Assembly (NCBI GenBank): GCA_018857735.1
Contig: JABMCL010000968.1
Location: 311,001-375,000, forward strand
Length of the DNA stretch: 64,000 nucleotides
Source of the DNA: Alviniconcha marisindica
Lineage: Eukaryota > Mollusca > Gastropoda > Provannidae
Direction: 5' to 3'
The notes beneath the pieces are model-generated. The model ran no database searches, was not told where the DNA came from, and worked only from the letters and a program-made list of their open reading frames with translations. Of the stretch, positions 53,815 to 64,000 are shown piece after piece; the first letter of the stretch is position 1; each line of letters starts with the position of its first letter. The translations under genes and the position numbers were made by a program.

Positions 53815-53985
53815 TACATCTAACGCTATAGTATACTGTCACCACCAGAATGACTCCTGCNTGGATGGGCAGCGATCAGAGGCATTTTAAGATTTTATTA
53901 ATTATTGTGAAGGACAGTCACAAGACAGTGTCCACAGACGACAATATTTTTGAATAGAAAAGATCGAGAGCCGTGTCTCAATTTC
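53815..53985 (-). mobile_element. SINE, family B, minus-strand copy (contains the N at 53861)
   Basis: Shares the tactgtcaccaccagaatga, gatgggcagcgatca and cagtgtccacagacgac blocks with 10760-10860 and 63070-63200. One undetermined base at 53861. Confidence 0.75.
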
Positions 53986-54284
53986 AGAAGCACAGGATGT
54001 GACCTCCACCCGCTCTGTCTCTTGACCTTAGAAGCACAGGATTGCCCCCCCACCGGGGCAACCTCTCACTGCCGGCATTCAATCCCCGGCTATTTCTCAG
54101 GGGAAATCCTATCACTGTCTCCCAATGCAAAGTCGATAGAAACACAACTGACACGGATTACCACCCGCGGGCACAGACTTGATGGATTCGTCTTTACCAA
54201 ACACCAATTAAATTGTAAATATGTGAATTTGTGTGCTGCACGCGTGGCCTGTGCGTTCGCTCTCCATCTGTACGACCATTCTTC

Positions 54285-54690
54285 TTTCTTGGTGCTTTAC
54301 GTCCACGGAGGCGAGATGGCCTATTAGGGAGGGGACAGAGTGGGAAGGGGCCGACAGAGTGAAGGCTCGACCGCGGAAACCGCCCGAAAAAGACAGGAGA
54401 GACCGTGGACCGCCGTCAGAACAATGGAAGTGTTAGGGCGGTGTCCCCTCGCCGTTGCCCAGCGACTCGTGCACTGCGCAATTGCTGTTTCAACTGCTGT
54501 GCCTGGTCAGAGTCACAAAGACAATGTCCGTCGCACTGCTGTTGACGAACAACTTGGACAACTCGAAGCAAAGGAAGTCCAATTTTCTTAGCCCAGCTCC
54601 ACCTCCCTACTCATGATCTCTTCTGGGCTAAGTTGAGGGTCCAGCTCCACCTCCCTCCTCTAAGATCTCTTGATCTTTTGATCTCTCCTG
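54285..54690 (+). mobile_element. Dispersed repeat, family D (copy 2 of 2)
   Basis: Same order of blocks as 39590-39975: acgtccacggaggcga, cctattagggaggggaca, gaccgccgtcagaacaa, agtcacaaagacaatgtccg, cccagctccacctccct. The GC-rich body is better preserved here. Confidence 0.8.
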
Positions 54691-55084
54691 GTACCCTGAC
54701 TTACGACCATAATTATCAGTGGCTATTTATGCTGGCTGAGAGTCGCCCTGTCAACCCCCACATTCATTACATGAAAGAACTCAAACACAGATATTGCCGC
54801 TGTAGGCCGCTACTTGTGACATTTGTTTATTATGCATTTGACTTTGCAACCAAATTAGCGAAAATACCACACTTTTGTACAAATTATTGCAGAGACTGAA
54901 AATGTTCACCAGTCATCTCCCCTGGTGACATATGCTCTTTAATCAGTTCGCATTTTTCACTTTGGGGCTGTAAACGCCATCAAGCAGCAATACCAGACTC
55001 TCTGGTATTACTGTGCAGCGCCATCTCTCCATCTGTACGACCATAATTATTGGCTCTATAGGCGCATGTTTGGTGGTTCTTCGG

Positions 55085-55180
55085 TTAGAGTTCAGTGAAA
55101 GTCGAGGTAGCCGTCCTGGGCTTTCCGTCCTAATGAGCCTTACGGTTTCTGTGGACGTAAAGCAACAGTGAATCGTGTTT
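55085..55180 (-). mobile_element. SINE-core fragment, family A
   Basis: Reverse-strand copy: ggctttccgtcctaatgagc and tttctgtggacgtaaagcaa. Confidence 0.7.
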
Positions 55181-55790
55181 AGGCAATGGTCACAGTTTGT
55201 CCCTAATATGTCAACCGACATCCGAGGATATGAAAGCTCTACATCATCATCATCATCATTCTTCTTCTTCTCCGAAGAGCTTCCCTGCTGCCCTCAGACA
55301 TTCTGTCGTCGAGGGAGCTCATAACTTTAACTTTATAACTTTACTGCCAAGTGTCAGTACACTGATTGCACGAGGAATGTTTTGTGGTGCCAGGTACACT
55401 CATCACACATTCACTCCAATCACAAAACATTTAATTACAACAAAGGGAAATAAACGTCCTGGTAAAAAGTCATTCATAGATAACAAAAAATATTTTTTTA
55501 AAACATGAGAAAATCCCACTGGCATCAAGCTGTGCATATCACATAAAATTGCCGCTTCCCGGAGGATTCCATGGAAGATTAACAGCGATCCGCCAGAGTT
55601 GCTGACTGTGTTATGGAGCAGGTCTATACCCGTCACCCCGGACGTTACCTCTTGAGTTTTTGTACTAAAAGGATACGGTTCTCGCTGGCCCCAAAGCTGC
55701 CAGCTCCTCCCACCAAAACTTCAGTTTGGAGTTGTTTCCCCTGAGACTGCATGAGCGTGGCCTAATTGACCGGGTTTTGTTTTAGCGTTT
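55181..55790. other. No recognisable feature
   Basis: Short (CAT)n at 55242-55258; no coding signal. Confidence 0.4.
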
Positions 55791-55794
55791 TCCT

Positions 55795-57472
55795 TCTAGA
55801 AGGCGACTTGCCGACCAGAGATACTACAGTGTAGTGTAGTGTAGTGTAGATACTAATTACTACAGCGTAGTGTCTCTGTTGCCGACCAGAGATACTAATT
55901 ACTACAGTGTAGTGTCTCTGTTGCCGACCTGAGAGATACTAATTACTACAGTGTAGCGGAGATACTAATTACTACAGCGTAGTGTCTCTGTTGCCGACCA
56001 GAGATACTAATTACTACAGTGTAGCGGAGATACTAATTACTACAGCGTAGTGTCTCTGTTGCCGACCAGAGATACTAATTACTACAGTGTAGTGTCTCTG
56101 TTGCCGACCAGAGATACTAATTACTACAGCGTAGTGTCTGTTGCCGACCAGAGATACTAATTACTACAGCGTAGTGTCTCTGTTGCCGACCAGAGATACT
56201 AATTACTACAGCGTAGTGTCTCTGTTGCCGACCAGAGATACTAAGTACTACAGCGTAGTGTCTCTGTTGCCGACCAGAGATACTAATTACTACAGGTAGG
56301 GAGATACAATTACTCAGTTGCCGAAGGAGATACTAATTACTACAGCGTAGTCTGTTGCCGACCAAGATACTAATTACTACAGCGTAGTGTCCCTGTTGCC
56401 GACCAGAGATACTAATTACTACAGCGTAGTGTCACGAGTCTCTGTTGCCGACCAGAGATACCAATTACTACAGCGTAGTGTCTCTGTTGCCGACCAGATA
56501 TACTACAGTGTAGTGTCTCTGTTGCCGACCAGAGATGGCGTAATTACCCTTACAGTGTAGCGGCCAGATACTAATACTACAGTGTAGTGTCTCTGTTGCC
56601 GACCAGAATACTAATTACTAAGCGTAGTGCTCTGTTGCACGACCAGAGATCTACGGTTGACTCTGTTGCGGCAGATTCTAATTACTACGTGTGTCTGTGA
56701 GATACTACTTACTACAGTTGTGTCCCTGTTGCGACCATTAATGGACATTACTACAGTGTAGTGTCTCTGTTGCCGACCGATATACTAATTTACAGCGTAG
56801 TGTCCCTGTGTGCCGACCAGATATACTAAGTACTACAGCGTAGTTCCTGTTGCCGACCGCATACAATACTACAGCGTATTCTCACCGACCCTAAAAAGCG
56901 TAGTGTCTCTGTTGCCGACCAGAGATACTACAGCGTAGTGTCTCTGTTGCCGACCAGAGATACTACAGTGTAGTGTCTCTGTTGCCGACCAGAGATGCTA
57001 CAGTGTAGTGTCTCTGTTGCCGACCAGAGATGCTAATTACTACAGTGTAGCGGAGATACTAATTACTACAGTGTAGTGTCCCTGTTGCCGACCAGAGATA
57101 CTAATTACTACAGTGTAGTGTCCCTGTTGCCGACCAGATATACTAATTACTACAGCGTAGTGTCCCTGTTGCCGACCAGATATACTAAGTACTACAGCGT
57201 AGTGTCCCTGTTGCCGACCAGAGATACTAAGTACTACAGCGTAGTGTCTCTGATGCCGACCAGAGATACTAAGTACTACAGCGTAGTGTCTCTGTTGCCG
57301 ACCAGAGATACTAAGTACTACAGCGTAGTGTCCCTGTTGCCGACCAGAGATACTAATTACTACAGCGTAGTGTCCCTGTTGCCGACCAGAGATACTAATT
57401 ACTACAGCGTAGTGTCTCTGTTGCCGACCAGAGATACTAATTACTACAGCGTAGTGTCTCTGTTGCCGACCA
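55795..57472 (+). repeat. 42-bp satellite, about 40 copies, with a degraded centre
   Basis: Unit gccgaccagagatactaatt plus actacagcgtagtgtctctg plus tt. Units are regular at 55850-56270 and 56890-57470 but riddled with small deletions at 56290-56890. 42 bp is in frame, giving SLLPTRDTNYYSVV-type spurious peptides. Confidence 0.95.
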
Positions 57473-57516
57473 CGGCTGGCGAGTACCCCTTGCCCGAGTG
57501 AGGTGCCCATAAAGAA

Positions 57517-57758
57517 AGTCAGTAAACATGGCGCTTAACGTCCACAGAAACCTGTGACTGAGCCGGTTTGGCCTAGCGGTAGGCTGGTAAGCAGAGGGAC
57601 CTCGGTTCGAATCCGCTTCGGCTCTCCCTTCTCTTCAAAACTTGTGGTCTGTGGACACTGTCTTGTAACTTTGTCCCTCACAATTAATGGAACATTAAAA
57701 TGGCTCTCTTTCACTGCCCATCTTAATGCAGGAGTCATTCTGTTGGTAACAGTGTTGC

Positions 57759-57765
<7 letters not shown>
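57517..57765 (+). mobile_element. tRNA-derived SINE, family B, plus strand
   Basis: tRNA-like head at 57557-57625 (tttggcctagcggtagg as box A, GGTTCGAATCC at 57604-57614 as box B), then a body ending gcaggagtcattctgttggt. Preceded by a scrap of the constant core (cgcttaacgtccacagaaac) and followed by (TA)n. Confidence 0.9.
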
Positions 57766-57812
<47 letters not shown>

Positions 57813-57840
57813 TATATATATATATATATATATTATATAT
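57764..57840 (+). repeat. (TA)n microsatellite at the SINE 3' end
   Basis: About 75 bases of TA repeats directly at the end of the SINE body. Confidence 0.95.
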
Positions 57841-57854
57841 AATTTTTCCTCTTC

Positions 57855-58035
57855 CCCCACCTCCATACCCATCACTCCCCCTTCTCCCCGTCTCTAAAAA
57901 GCCTCTGTCAGTGGTTTCTGTGGACGTTAAACACCATGTTTACTTACTTCACCTACATACCCCCTTCCTTCCCCCCTTCTCCCCGTCCCTAATAAGTGGT
58001 TTCTGTCAGTGGACGTTAAGCACCATGTTTATTTA
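57855..58035 (+). repeat. Two tandem SINE-core scraps
   Basis: ccttctccccgtctctaaaa ... tttctgtggacgttaaacac at 57880-57950, and a second version at 57975-58035. These are the reverse orientation of the constant core (GTTTAACGTCCACAGAAA). Confidence 0.6.
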
Positions 58036-58139
58036 CTCACCACCTCCGTACCCCTTCCCACGTACGCACAGACACGCACACACACGCACGCACACACATT
58101 GTCACACTCAAGCATTGTAAACGGATATTACTGACGCAG

Positions 58140-59060
58140 TTACCATCAGGCAATTTCAGCGGCGGCAGCGGTTTGGGCCGGCACCACATGCCTGTGATCA
58201 ATGTGACAGCGGTTTGGACTGATATCACGTGCCTGTGATCAATGTGTCAGCGGTTTGGACTTATATCACGTGCCTGTGATCAGTGTGACAGCAGTTTGGA
58301 CAGATATCACGTGCCTGTGATCAGTGTGACAGCAGTTTGGACAAATGTCACGTGCCTATGATCAGTGTGACAGCAGTTTGGACAGATATCACGTGCCTGT
58401 GATCAGTATGACAGCAGTTTGGACAGATGTCACGTGCCTCTGATCAGTGTGACAGCAGTTTGGACAGATGTCACGTGCCTCTGATCAGTGTGACAGCAGT
58501 TTGGACAGATGTCACGTGCCTATGATCAGTATGACAGCAGTTTGGACACATGTCACGTGCCTATGGTCAGTGTGACAGCAGTTTGGACAGATATCACGTG
58601 CCTATGATCAGTGTGACAGCAGTTTGGACAGATGTCACGTGCCTATGATCAGTGTGACAGCAGTTTGGACAGAACCCACGTGCTTGTGATCAAGGTAACA
58701 GCAGTTTTGACAGATATCACGTGCCTGTGCGCCGTGATGCCACGTACAGTAGTTTGCCACGTACAGTAGTTTTGACTGGCATCATGTGCCTGTGCGCCGT
58801 GACGATGTGGCGCTGTGACATTAGTTTGAACCGACATCATGCGCCTGTTCGCCATGACGGTAGGGTGTTGTGGCAACAGTTTGGACTGGTATCATGTACC
58901 TGTGAACCCTTGACGATCAGGTAGAGTCACGTGCAGTTGTTTGCTTTGGTATTACGTGCCTATGCGCCGTGACAATCACGTGTTTGTGCGCCATAACGTT
59001 CAGTCGCTGTGACAGTTGCTTGAACAGGTATCACGTGCCTGTGCGCCATGACTCTCAGGC
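58140..59060 (+). repeat. 41-bp satellite with CACGTG in most units, about 20 copies
   Basis: Unit tcacgtgcctgtgatcagtg plus tgacagcagtttggacagata. CACGTG (E-box) is intact in most units; a TGATCA palindrome is also present in many. The 3' units (58700-59050) are diverged, with gcgccgtgac substitutions. Confidence 0.93.
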
Positions 59061-59295
59061 GCTGTGACAGAGCAAAGTGTCCCTGCGGTGTCGTCTGTTG
59101 TCACAGTACGAGGGAACAGCGTCTTCGCCTTGCTGTTGGCGGCAGAGCTGTCTGCATTGTCGTCGTGGTGCGGTAGTGTGTTCGTTTTTGCTGTGAGCAC
59201 CTTGGCGAACATACCGGAAACGTACCTAGTGGGTTAGCCTTGCTGCCAGGCGGGTTCAGAGTTTGAAGGATTCAAGTAAGTCGTTTTCTTCAATT

Positions 59296-59305
59296 TGACG
59301 CGCGT

Positions 59306-59360
<55 letters not shown>

Positions 59361-59434
59361 CACGTACGCACACACGACGCACGCACGCACGCACGCACAC
59401 GCACGCACGCACGCACACGCACGCACGCTCTCAC

Positions 59435-59490
<56 letters not shown>

Positions 59491-59560
59491 CTATCTATAC
59501 ACACGCGCATACGCACAATTACGCGCGCGCGCGCACACACACACACAAACGCGTGCAGGC
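59296..59560 (+). repeat. (GCAC)n/(CA)n complex microsatellite
   Basis: Blocks of cacg, CA and gcgc repeats. Potential Z-DNA-forming alternating purine-pyrimidine sequence. Confidence 0.95.
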
Positions 59561-59689
59561 GAGTACAGAAGAGAGAGAATTCCAGAGGTAAAATATGTGT
59601 CAGAGATTTGTTTTCATGACATGCTGACTTTCTCCAGCTAAGAAATCTGCCCGTGTTTCTCCCGTTCTCAGTCACTCTGTCTCCCTGTC

Positions 59690-59864
59690 TGTCTGTCTCT
59701 CTGCCTGCCTGCCTGCCCGTCTGTCTGTCTGTCTGTTTGTCCGTCTGTCTCTTTGTCTGTCTCTCCCTTCCCCTGATATAACTGTCATGGTTGACTGGGC
59801 GTTTAAAACCAGTTTTCTGTATCCCCCCCCCTCTCTCTCTCTCTCTCTCCTGCAATATATATAT

Positions 59865-59909
<45 letters not shown>

Positions 59910-59910
59910 C
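59690..59910 (+). repeat. CTGT/CT/TA microsatellite cluster
   Basis: (TCTG)n at 59680-59765, (CT)n at 59830-59848, (TA)n at 59856-59906. The phrase ccctgatataactgtcatgg at 59773 is a SINE 3'-end scrap also present at 44150. Confidence 0.9.
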
Positions 59911-59996
59911 GATCGAAGTATACGAAAAAGTAATTGACTGTTGAGGCATTATATTTAGGTCTGGAAAACCTTAAAGAGAACAATCCTTTGGTGGGA

Positions 59997-60025
59997 GAGA
60001 GAGAGAGAGAGGGGGGGGGGGGGGC
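59997..60025 (+). repeat. GA repeat joined to a G run
   Basis: (GA)n followed by about 14 G. Confidence 0.9.
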
Positions 60026-60029
60026 GGGG

Positions 60030-60630
60030 CAGTTCTATGTTTCTATTAAAACTTTGCACAAGACAACGAGACAGAAGACAACTGGATCTGAGGCTCATTA
60101 TTCGCCACACGGAAAAGAGCACGACGTGAAATCAATCTGCTTGTCACGAAACAGGGTATCGGTATCGATAAAGTGTTGAGAACCCTTTGCTTTGTTTGCT
60201 GACTAAGCTCCTGAGTCAGGACAAGCGTTTCATTGTTGTAGCTTTATCCCCGCCGAAAATGCCACTGGCTACAAAAGTGTACATAGAAAGTGAATATGAA
60301 AGACTTTATTGGTATTAAAGCAAAACAAAACATTTTTTTAAAATTAACTGACATAGTTTTAATACCCACCAGATGTGAACTTGAGATGTTACTTTGTTCT
60401 GGCTAAGGGTAACTTTGGGGGGTTGGGTTTGAAGAACCGTAACATTCTTAAAGTTTCTGTTTTATCCAACAAGGCTGGCCTTTCTTCAACAGACAGACAT
60501 AAGACTAAGAATTTTATTCTCGGCAAATAAATGCACAAGGAATGCTTTTGGGTGTTGGGTCATTCATTCATTCATCATCAATACCACACCCACACTGACA
60601 ACAATGCAACTCTGTTACCCCAATGAGCTG
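60030..60630. other. No recognisable feature
   Basis: Unique-looking AT-rich sequence; no coding signal. Confidence 0.4.
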
Positions 60631-60631
<1 letters not shown>

Positions 60632-60721
<90 letters not shown>

Positions 60722-60723
60722 GT

Positions 60724-60780
<57 letters not shown>

Positions 60781-60850
60781 ACACAAGCACGCAGGCACGA
60801 ACATATCGACGCACCCACACACCCACACACACACGCACACGCGCGCGCGC
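60632..60850 (+). repeat. (CA)n microsatellite, about 150 bases, with GCGC end
   Basis: Two long CA blocks separated by tacgtgta, then a mixed CA/GC tail. Confidence 0.95.
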
Positions 60851-60889
60851 CAATCACAAAATAAATAAAAATTGTTGGAAAAAAAACGA

Positions 60890-60931
60890 GAGAGAGAGAG
60901 AGACGGGGGGGGGGGGGGGGGGGGGGGGGGA
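60890..60931 (+). repeat. GA repeat joined to about 26-base G run
   Basis: (GA)n then poly-G at 60905-60930. Assembly length here is unreliable. Confidence 0.9.
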
Positions 60932-61084
60932 GATCAAGACCACATTAATTTTAAGCATTTGAAGAAAAGACTGCGCCTATTTCCTCCATCCGAATGTGCT
61001 GAGCAGCTGATGCCTCCGCCATACCCGTCATCTCTCGATCGGTCCTCTCATGCCTTGTTACTGCATTTCTCTTGTCTCCGGTCT

Positions 61085-62085
<1,001 letters not shown>

Positions 62086-62324
62086 TACTCCTCTTCCAAT
62101 GCATGGTTGCCTGTTTTTGCCTGAATCCAGTACAAAATCGGCTCCACAATAATTATGTTACAAATGTAGCCTTTTCACAACCCCCTCCCCCGCGCCCCAC
62201 ACATAATTATCTCTCTGACTGCCTGCAGCTCTGCACTCCCTCGAGAACTCTCTTCTGAAACCCTGACCTTCAAAATTCCACACCAGACTGTCACTCGCCG
62301 GCCAGTGATCTTTCTCATCGACAG

Positions 62325-62415
62325 GACCCTTCAACTGGAACTCTCTGCCCCTACCACTTGGCGATACATCAGCTCCACCAGCCTTCAAGTCAAACCTGAA
62401 GACCTTCGTTCCTAA
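62325..62415 (+). mobile_element. LINE reverse-transcriptase ORF C-terminal fragment
   Basis: The + strand reads FNWNSLPLPLGDTSAPPAF and KSNLKTFVPN then a stop, the ORF2 C-terminal pattern of non-LTR elements. It ends about 20 bases before the inverted repeat at 62435. Confidence 0.6.
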
Positions 62416-62434
62416 TTAAAGTGATCTTTTCCTG

Positions 62435-62868
62435 CACACTCCGAGCATCGCTTTCCGGCACCTTCCTCCAAACTCTGCCAGATTTGATTACGCCACTGAA
62501 GGGGCACTCTTTATCTCCGCGCAGCTGTCCACCGACGCGGTCAGAGCCCTCCGAAAGGTTTGGGTACTAATAGGACTGGAAGCAGCCTAGCGCCCAAGCA
62601 CCCACGTAAACATGAGACGCATCCAACCCTTGTTAAGAAAAGAAGTTTCGTCTCGATTCAAATGATTTTGGTTTTATTTGAGCTGGCGTAAGCAACATGG
62701 TCAGTTATAAAACAAACGTCTGATATAATCTGAGTTGTTTGTAACAAACTTAATTACTACTGTTTGAGCGCCAACAAAAAACTGCTCGTTAGCTGACAGT
62801 TTTCTGGGACCTATGGCGTAACTAAATACGGCAGTGGTTGAAGGAAGGATGTCGTAAACCAGTGCTTG
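62435..62868 (+). mobile_element. Foldback/MITE-like dispersed repeat, copy 2
   Basis: Close copy of 30657-31106, with internal inverted repeat 62475-62495 against 62814-62834. Confidence 0.8.
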
Positions 62869-62949
62869 GAGTTTGCTTTTCCTGCTGTCTAATGGGGCTG
62901 TGGGGGTTGGGGTTGGGGTTGGAGGGGTTGGAGAGGGGTTACTGGTTAA

Positions 62950-63285
62950 ATTAGTAAACATGATGCTTAACGTCCACAGAAACCAGAAGGCTTGTTAGGG
63001 ACGGGGAGAAGGGGGGGGAGGGGTATGGAGGTGGGGGGGGGGGGGGGGAAGAAGGGAGATCATATACCTATCGCTACACTGTCACCAACAGAAAGACTTC
63101 TGCATTAAGGTGAGCAGCGATGAGAGCCATTTTAATGTTTCATAATTGTGAGGGACAAAGTCGCAAGACCGTATCCACAGACTGCAACTTTTGAAGTGAA
63201 AGGAGAGCCGAAGCAGATTCGAACCGAGGTCCCTCTGCTTACCAGCCTAACGCCTTACCGCTAGGCCAAACCGGCTGACGGTTAC
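62950..63285 (-). mobile_element. tRNA-derived SINE, family B, near full length
   Basis: Minus strand: tRNA-like head from about 63280 (agccggtttggcctagcggt; box B GGTTCGAATC near 63215), body, and constant core cttaacgtccacagaaacca at the far end. A G-rich expansion at 63005-63050 interrupts it. Confidence 0.88.
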
Positions 63286-63339
63286 TGGTTACGTGTATGC
63301 AGGTCAAGTTATATATGTGCGTGAAAATGTTGCTGTTGC

Positions 63340-63392
63340 GCCTCCCCCTCCACCCCCCCCCCCCCCCCCACCCCCACCGCCCCCTCCCCCAA
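63340..63392 (+). repeat. C-rich tract with poly-C
   Basis: Poly-C of about 16 flanked by CCCCCACC. Confidence 0.9.
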
Positions 63393-63803
63393 TTGTAACT
63401 TGTAGTTGTGAGTAATATGTTCGTCCAACCCCTTTCCGCCCGTGCGCCTTGAACTGTTGTTATGTAGGATGGGATGCAACGCGTTACATGCTTCATTGTC
63501 ATTATCATTATATACAGACATAATGAAACCAGTACAACATGAAATACTACCAATAGCACGACCACTAATGATGACACCATATATATATATATATTTATTT
63601 CTTTTACCTTCAATAACGGACTAAACCTGACCGGGTCGCGCCTGTCTGCTATCTCTCTGCCATCCTGTTCAACCAGAGGTACTTTGCCCAACGCACCTCT
63701 GAGTATCCGTACCTTGACCTTGACCTACATGTCGCGGAGCCTGTCACACCCTTCCCCAAACTCCAAGCGGCGGAAGGTGCCGGAAAGCGATGCTCGGAGT
63801 GTG

Positions 63804-64000
63804 ACCCTTCCACTGTGTGCGCACGTGATCAGGGGAAGCCACTCCGGGCACAAATCCTGCAAAGATCCCAGAGACAGCAATCAAAACAGGAAATCAGGTA
63901 TTTTATTTTAAAGTGGCACGTTGATTTTATTTGCAGTTTGAACTCATATTTTCGTCGGTACCGACCGTCGGTACTCGATGTCGGATAGACCGTGGAGTAT
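63804..64000. other. Window end, no supported feature
   Basis: A short open stretch runs to a cag|gtattt at 63896 that could be a donor, but no family is recognisable and most of the frame overlaps the inverted-repeat arm. Confidence 0.3.

Larger units (their letters stand above)
62435..63803. mobile_element. Possible element bounded by 32-bp perfect inverted repeats
   Basis: 62435-62466 and 63772-63803 are perfect reverse complements over 32 bases (cacactccgagcatcg...). The left part to 62868 is the foldback repeat also found at 30657; the interior holds a family B SINE (62950-63285) and a C-run. I see no clear target-site duplication and no transposase, so the right arm may instead be a truncated inverted copy of the same repeat. 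Confidence 0.55.

Noticed and set aside
57040..57510. Open frames of SLLPTRDTNYYSVV and GRQQGHYAVVISIS repeats
   Set aside because: 42-bp satellite, in frame by arithmetic; indels break it in the centre and no start or splice context exists.
57557..57625. Possible tRNA gene
   Set aside because: Head of a SINE: D-arm region shortened, body and microsatellite tail follow, other copies exist at 10740 and 63205.
63684..63911. Possible exon at the window end with a gtattt donor
   Set aside because: No recognisable family, overlaps the inverted-repeat arm, and the downstream part is cut off; evidence insufficient.

Overview
The window is eukaryotic, intron-rich and very repeat-dense. Splice-bounded exons, tRNA-derived SINEs, LINE fragments, long GT/GA/TA microsatellites and many minisatellites point to an invertebrate. 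The repertoire and the two genes fit a lophotrochozoan, most likely a mollusc, possibly a gastropod; that placement is inference. Both genes lie on the + strand, and I built their exon chains by matching GT/AG borders, codon phase and protein family motifs.

Region 1 (1-11856) is the 3' part of a MET/RON-type receptor tyrosine kinase. Nine exons give 447 residues: the end of the ectodomain, a transmembrane helix, the juxtamembrane segment, a complete kinase domain and a short tail with a YVNV docking motif. The Sema/PSI/IPT ectodomain would lie upstream of the window. Region 2 (11857-31614) is intergenic and/or untranslated. It holds satellites, SINEs, a MITE family with about 47-bp inverted ends, LINE scraps, a G-quadruplex-prone minisatellite and a CpG-rich patch at 27900-28150 with an RFX X-box-like site that may be the promoter of the next gene. 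Region 3 (31615-51521) is a complete CEP44 gene: ten coding exons, 593 codons, all phases consistent, followed by about 2.1 kb of probable 3' UTR with a poly(A) signal at 53628. Region 4 (about 53650-64000) has no recognised gene. It is filled with a 42-bp satellite, a 41-bp satellite carrying CACGTG in most units, several SINEs, long microsatellites, a purine-tract composite array and a 32-bp perfect inverted repeat pair.

The most unusual signal is a repeated association between minisatellites and splice junctions. At six junctions in the two genes the repeat unit contains, or resembles, the junction itself: MET-like exons 5, 8 and 9 (acceptors), CEP44 exon 10 (acceptor), and CEP44 exons 3 and 5 (donor side). 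The arrays therefore set out rows of decoy splice sites, or exon-edge copies, next to the real ones. In the MET-like exon 5 array the unit is 37 bp and free of stops in all three phases, so roughly every third decoy acceptor would add about 37 codons in frame inside the kinase N-lobe. I know of no named system for this. Whether it affects transcripts needs RNA data.

The genes are unrelated in function (a membrane growth-factor-type receptor and a centriole protein). Nothing in the sequence suggests co-regulation beyond shared orientation.
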